Origin: Xiphias gladius | Taxonomy: Eukaryota; Chordata; Actinopteri; Istiophoriformes; Xiphiidae | Direction: 5' to 3' | Assembly (NCBI RefSeq): GCF_016859285.1 | Contig: NC_053419.1 | Location: forward strand, 13,172,501 to 13,236,500 | Length of the DNA: 64,000 nt | Shown: positions 61,775 through 64,000 of the stretch, in pieces | How the letters are laid out: each line of letters opens with the position of its first letter | How positions within the stretch are numbered: position 1 is the first letter of the stretch | The notes under the pieces: generated by a model | The model's input: the letters and a program-made list of their open reading frames with translations, nothing else | Told to the model about the DNA's origin: nothing | Database searches by the model: none | Program-made: the position numbers and the translations under genes

Positions 61775-64000
61775 AACGCACTGCTATGCCCAAGTAAACA
61801 CTCACAGAGCCACCAGCACGTCTGTAGACTCATAGATAAAATATCGTGAAGTTATATACAGCTTTAGGACTACACACAGGGGCTGTCAAGAAAACAAGCA
61901 TATCTGTCGGTGCACTGATTTGTTAATTTAGTGAGATGCTACAAACATGAACATAAACACTTCGTGTTTTACAAAGCGTCATGCTATCATCCAACAAGTC
62001 CCAGCTCAGCTTAAACATGATATTTAAAAGCAAAGGCATGAAAGGAAGAAAAGTCCATTGCCCAAATTTTCCACCAGGAAAATGAGAAGTACAAAGAACC
62101 CAACAATTGGAATAAACTGGTGAACAAGCACAGGAAAACTCTGGAAAGCATTGCTAAAAAGAGAAGGGTAGGAGACATGAAGACAGATCGTGACCCTCAA
62201 CCACATGTTGTATACTCCAGTCAGCTGTTCTGCAGAAAAAATCCCACTGTCCATTTCTAAAGATGTCACAGTTTTCTAAAAATTATGTGGTTTGTTTTTA
62301 AGCTCAGAGCCAGACTTCTTGGCTTAGCAGAAGCTGGGGATTTCTTTGTAAACAGCTGCTTTCCCAGCTGAAACATGAACAACTGTAGGTTTAAGAATTG
62401 AACTGCTGTGAACTCCAAATTAAAGGCAAGACACCAAAGGAAATCATAAAATCCCTCCAAGAAATATCAGACAAGAGTATGTGCATGGCTGTTTATGCAA
62501 AAAGCCCAGATTCCAAGACAAATGTTGATCTCCTGACCATCAGACAGGTGGTGAAACATGTTTTTACCTGTCTCTGATACATGATGATACATGTGAAACA
62601 TGATACATGATGTGATCCATTAAAACGTTGCTGCATATTTCAAATCTGTGCATCTATAACATGCATCATAACGAGTCATGATGAGTCATAATGAAAGACA
62701 TTTGAGTAGCTGTGTGACCTGAGCTACCAGCTGTGAATAAATTCATCCATTAAAAAAAACTTGGTATTAACTGTAATATTTATGGCAAATGAGTATGGAG
62801 GATATTCAATTCACATGGCACACTTGCATGTACATTAAATTAGAAGTAAATGTGTGTTCTATGTGAGTGACATCAAATTTTGAATTCTGATGTATGTATT
62901 CAAATGATTATGCAATTTGTAAAGTGAACATTGCAAAAAAAAAATCTCAGTATTTGACATTTTCCTGAAAATGTTGAATTTTGTGGATGTGCAAACAATA
63001 TCAAAATACTAAATACTTTGCAGTATGCTGTGAACAATAATTTAACATATCATAAAAATGTTGTTTTCTGGCTTTTACATGGACCACCAAAACAACATAT
63101 TGTTTAAAGTATAACATGGTTATATTTTCTTACTTGGAAAAGTGAAACATTAAATCTATGTGACTTTATTATGAATGTAAGCATAATGTTTTGTAAAAAA
63201 CAAACAAACAAAAATATACAAAAAAAAGAAGAAAAAAAAAAAAGAATCAGTTTTCTGATGTATAATTTCCAGTTTGACTGGACATTCAGATACAAGTTCT
63301 TGTGTGTATTAAGGCCATGCTCTTACATTAATTTTTCTGATTTGTTAAGATTTATTTTTCAGAATGTTTTCTTTAAAAAAATATTTGTCAAATTCGACAA
63401 GTTTTACAAAGTGCTATATATTTTTTCCCGCTCTTTTTATCTTAAAGTTTATCAGAGCTCGACTGCAAGAGGAAAAAGATGAGACAGTGAGAATCATTCG
63501 GCAATAAAAGTGATATTTTATCTCATATATAGTAACTGTTTATCTATGAACTACTTATATGACATCACATAACCTCTCCATGTGAACATATCATGTAAGG
63601 TATGGGTTTTGTGCGGTTGTAAAATATAGTTACTGTGTCAAATCTTGTCTTAAGACATATAAGCAAATATTGTGTCCTATTCTGTATGTTACAGTGTTTT
63701 AATGAGCGGATTTATGTACACTATGTTGATGGATTGTCTTAATTGGTGTTATAAATTTGATTTGAACTGTCGTTGTCTTCTGTTCTGTGCCTTTGTCATT
63801 TGGAGTATTAAAACCTTTCACTCTCATGCCCGGTCTTAAAGTGACTTTAGAAAGACTTTTAGGAAGAGGAGAAATCCATTTGATAAAATCACTTTTGACA
63901 AAAATTAATCCGATGCTTAATGTATTTTTAAATTAAAATGACTCATCAGCAATCTCAATACCAATAATTATCTCTGAATTATGTTTGTCTCTCCTCTGTT

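Larger units (their letters stand above)
61274..61840 (+). mobile_element. Dispersed fish repeat with internal GT microsatellite
   Basis: 'caactattgaatggattg', 'gaaatttggttcagacattc', 'gtccaatactttggttt', 'gctaaacatcagcatcttag' and 'cacagagccaccagcacg' follow each other in the order I recall for a very common percomorph repeat. The leading motif is present twice (61279-61310 and 61427-61460) on either side of a GT tract at 61343-61388, so the 5' part was duplicated locally. No open frame is preserved. The TE class is undecided. Confidence 0.6.
60894..64000. other. Downstream flank of cabp7
   Basis: No further gene could be established before the window ends. It contains a dispersed repeat (61274-61840), two protein-like open stretches of unknown origin (62042-62260, 62395-62577; see findings), short 'gatacatgat' repeats around 62575-62615, and poly-A and other AT-rich tracts around 62935 and 63197-63243. 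Confidence 0.55.

Noticed and set aside
1..64000. CRISPR array, prophage, operon or bacterial defence system
   Set aside because: No spaced identical repeats, no compact co-directional genes with ribosome binding sites, and all recognisable genes are intron-containing vertebrate genes.

Overview
This window is vertebrate nuclear DNA, most likely from a percomorph (spiny-rayed) teleost. The evidence is intron-split genes with GT/AG junctions, AATAAA poly(A) signals, many CA/GT microsatellites, and interspersed repeats of kinds familiar from fish genomes: a Tc1-like transposon, a LINE 3' part, a long-TIR MITE with the 'tttgacattttgg' end, and a repeat with the 'caactattgaatggattg' motif. There is no bacterial-type operon, CRISPR array or prophage. 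Repeat family assignments are from memory of fish sequences and were not searched.

Three protein-coding genes can be rebuilt exon by exon. (1) lif (fish M17/LIF, an IL-6-family cytokine), + strand, three coding exons, about 2.3-3.6 kb, with an AU-rich 3' UTR and a poly(A) signal at 4072. (2) tesc (tescalcin, EF-hand calcium sensor), - strand, eight coding exons between 9754 and 7312, 216 codons, with a probable poly(A) signal at 5595-5600. lif and tesc are convergent, with 3' ends about 1.5 kb apart. (3) cabp7 (calneuron-2), + strand, five exons, 45774-60481, 213 codons, with a 13.3 kb first intron. From established knowledge, LIF and CABP7 are neighbours on human 22q12, so the pair supports both identifications. 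TESC is on human 12q24, so its position here reflects a fish-specific arrangement or a break in the mammalian lineage.

Region by region: 1-2.3 kb is lif upstream DNA with a STAT-type site and a 12-bp inverted repeat resembling a p53 element. At 2.3-4.1 kb lies lif, and at 5.6-9.8 kb tesc. From 9.8 to 44.8 kb there is a gene-poor interval of about 35 kb between the divergent tesc and cabp7 promoters. It holds a MITE, a LINE fragment, a roughly 0.95 kb tandem duplication (29858-31768), a possible LTR fragment, microsatellites and hairpins, but no exon that I can support. From 44.8 to 60.9 kb lies cabp7 with its GC-richer 5' flank. From 60.9 to 64 kb there is a dispersed repeat and two short unidentified protein-like open stretches.

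The genes do not form a pathway. Two are EF-hand calcium sensors tied to membranes (tescalcin by a predicted myristoyl group, CaBP7 by a C-terminal tail anchor), and one is a secreted cytokine. I found no convincing novel system. The points most worth checking are the tandem duplication, which may be an assembly artefact, the palindrome and STAT site at the lif promoter, and the unidentified open stretches at about 62.0-62.6 kb.
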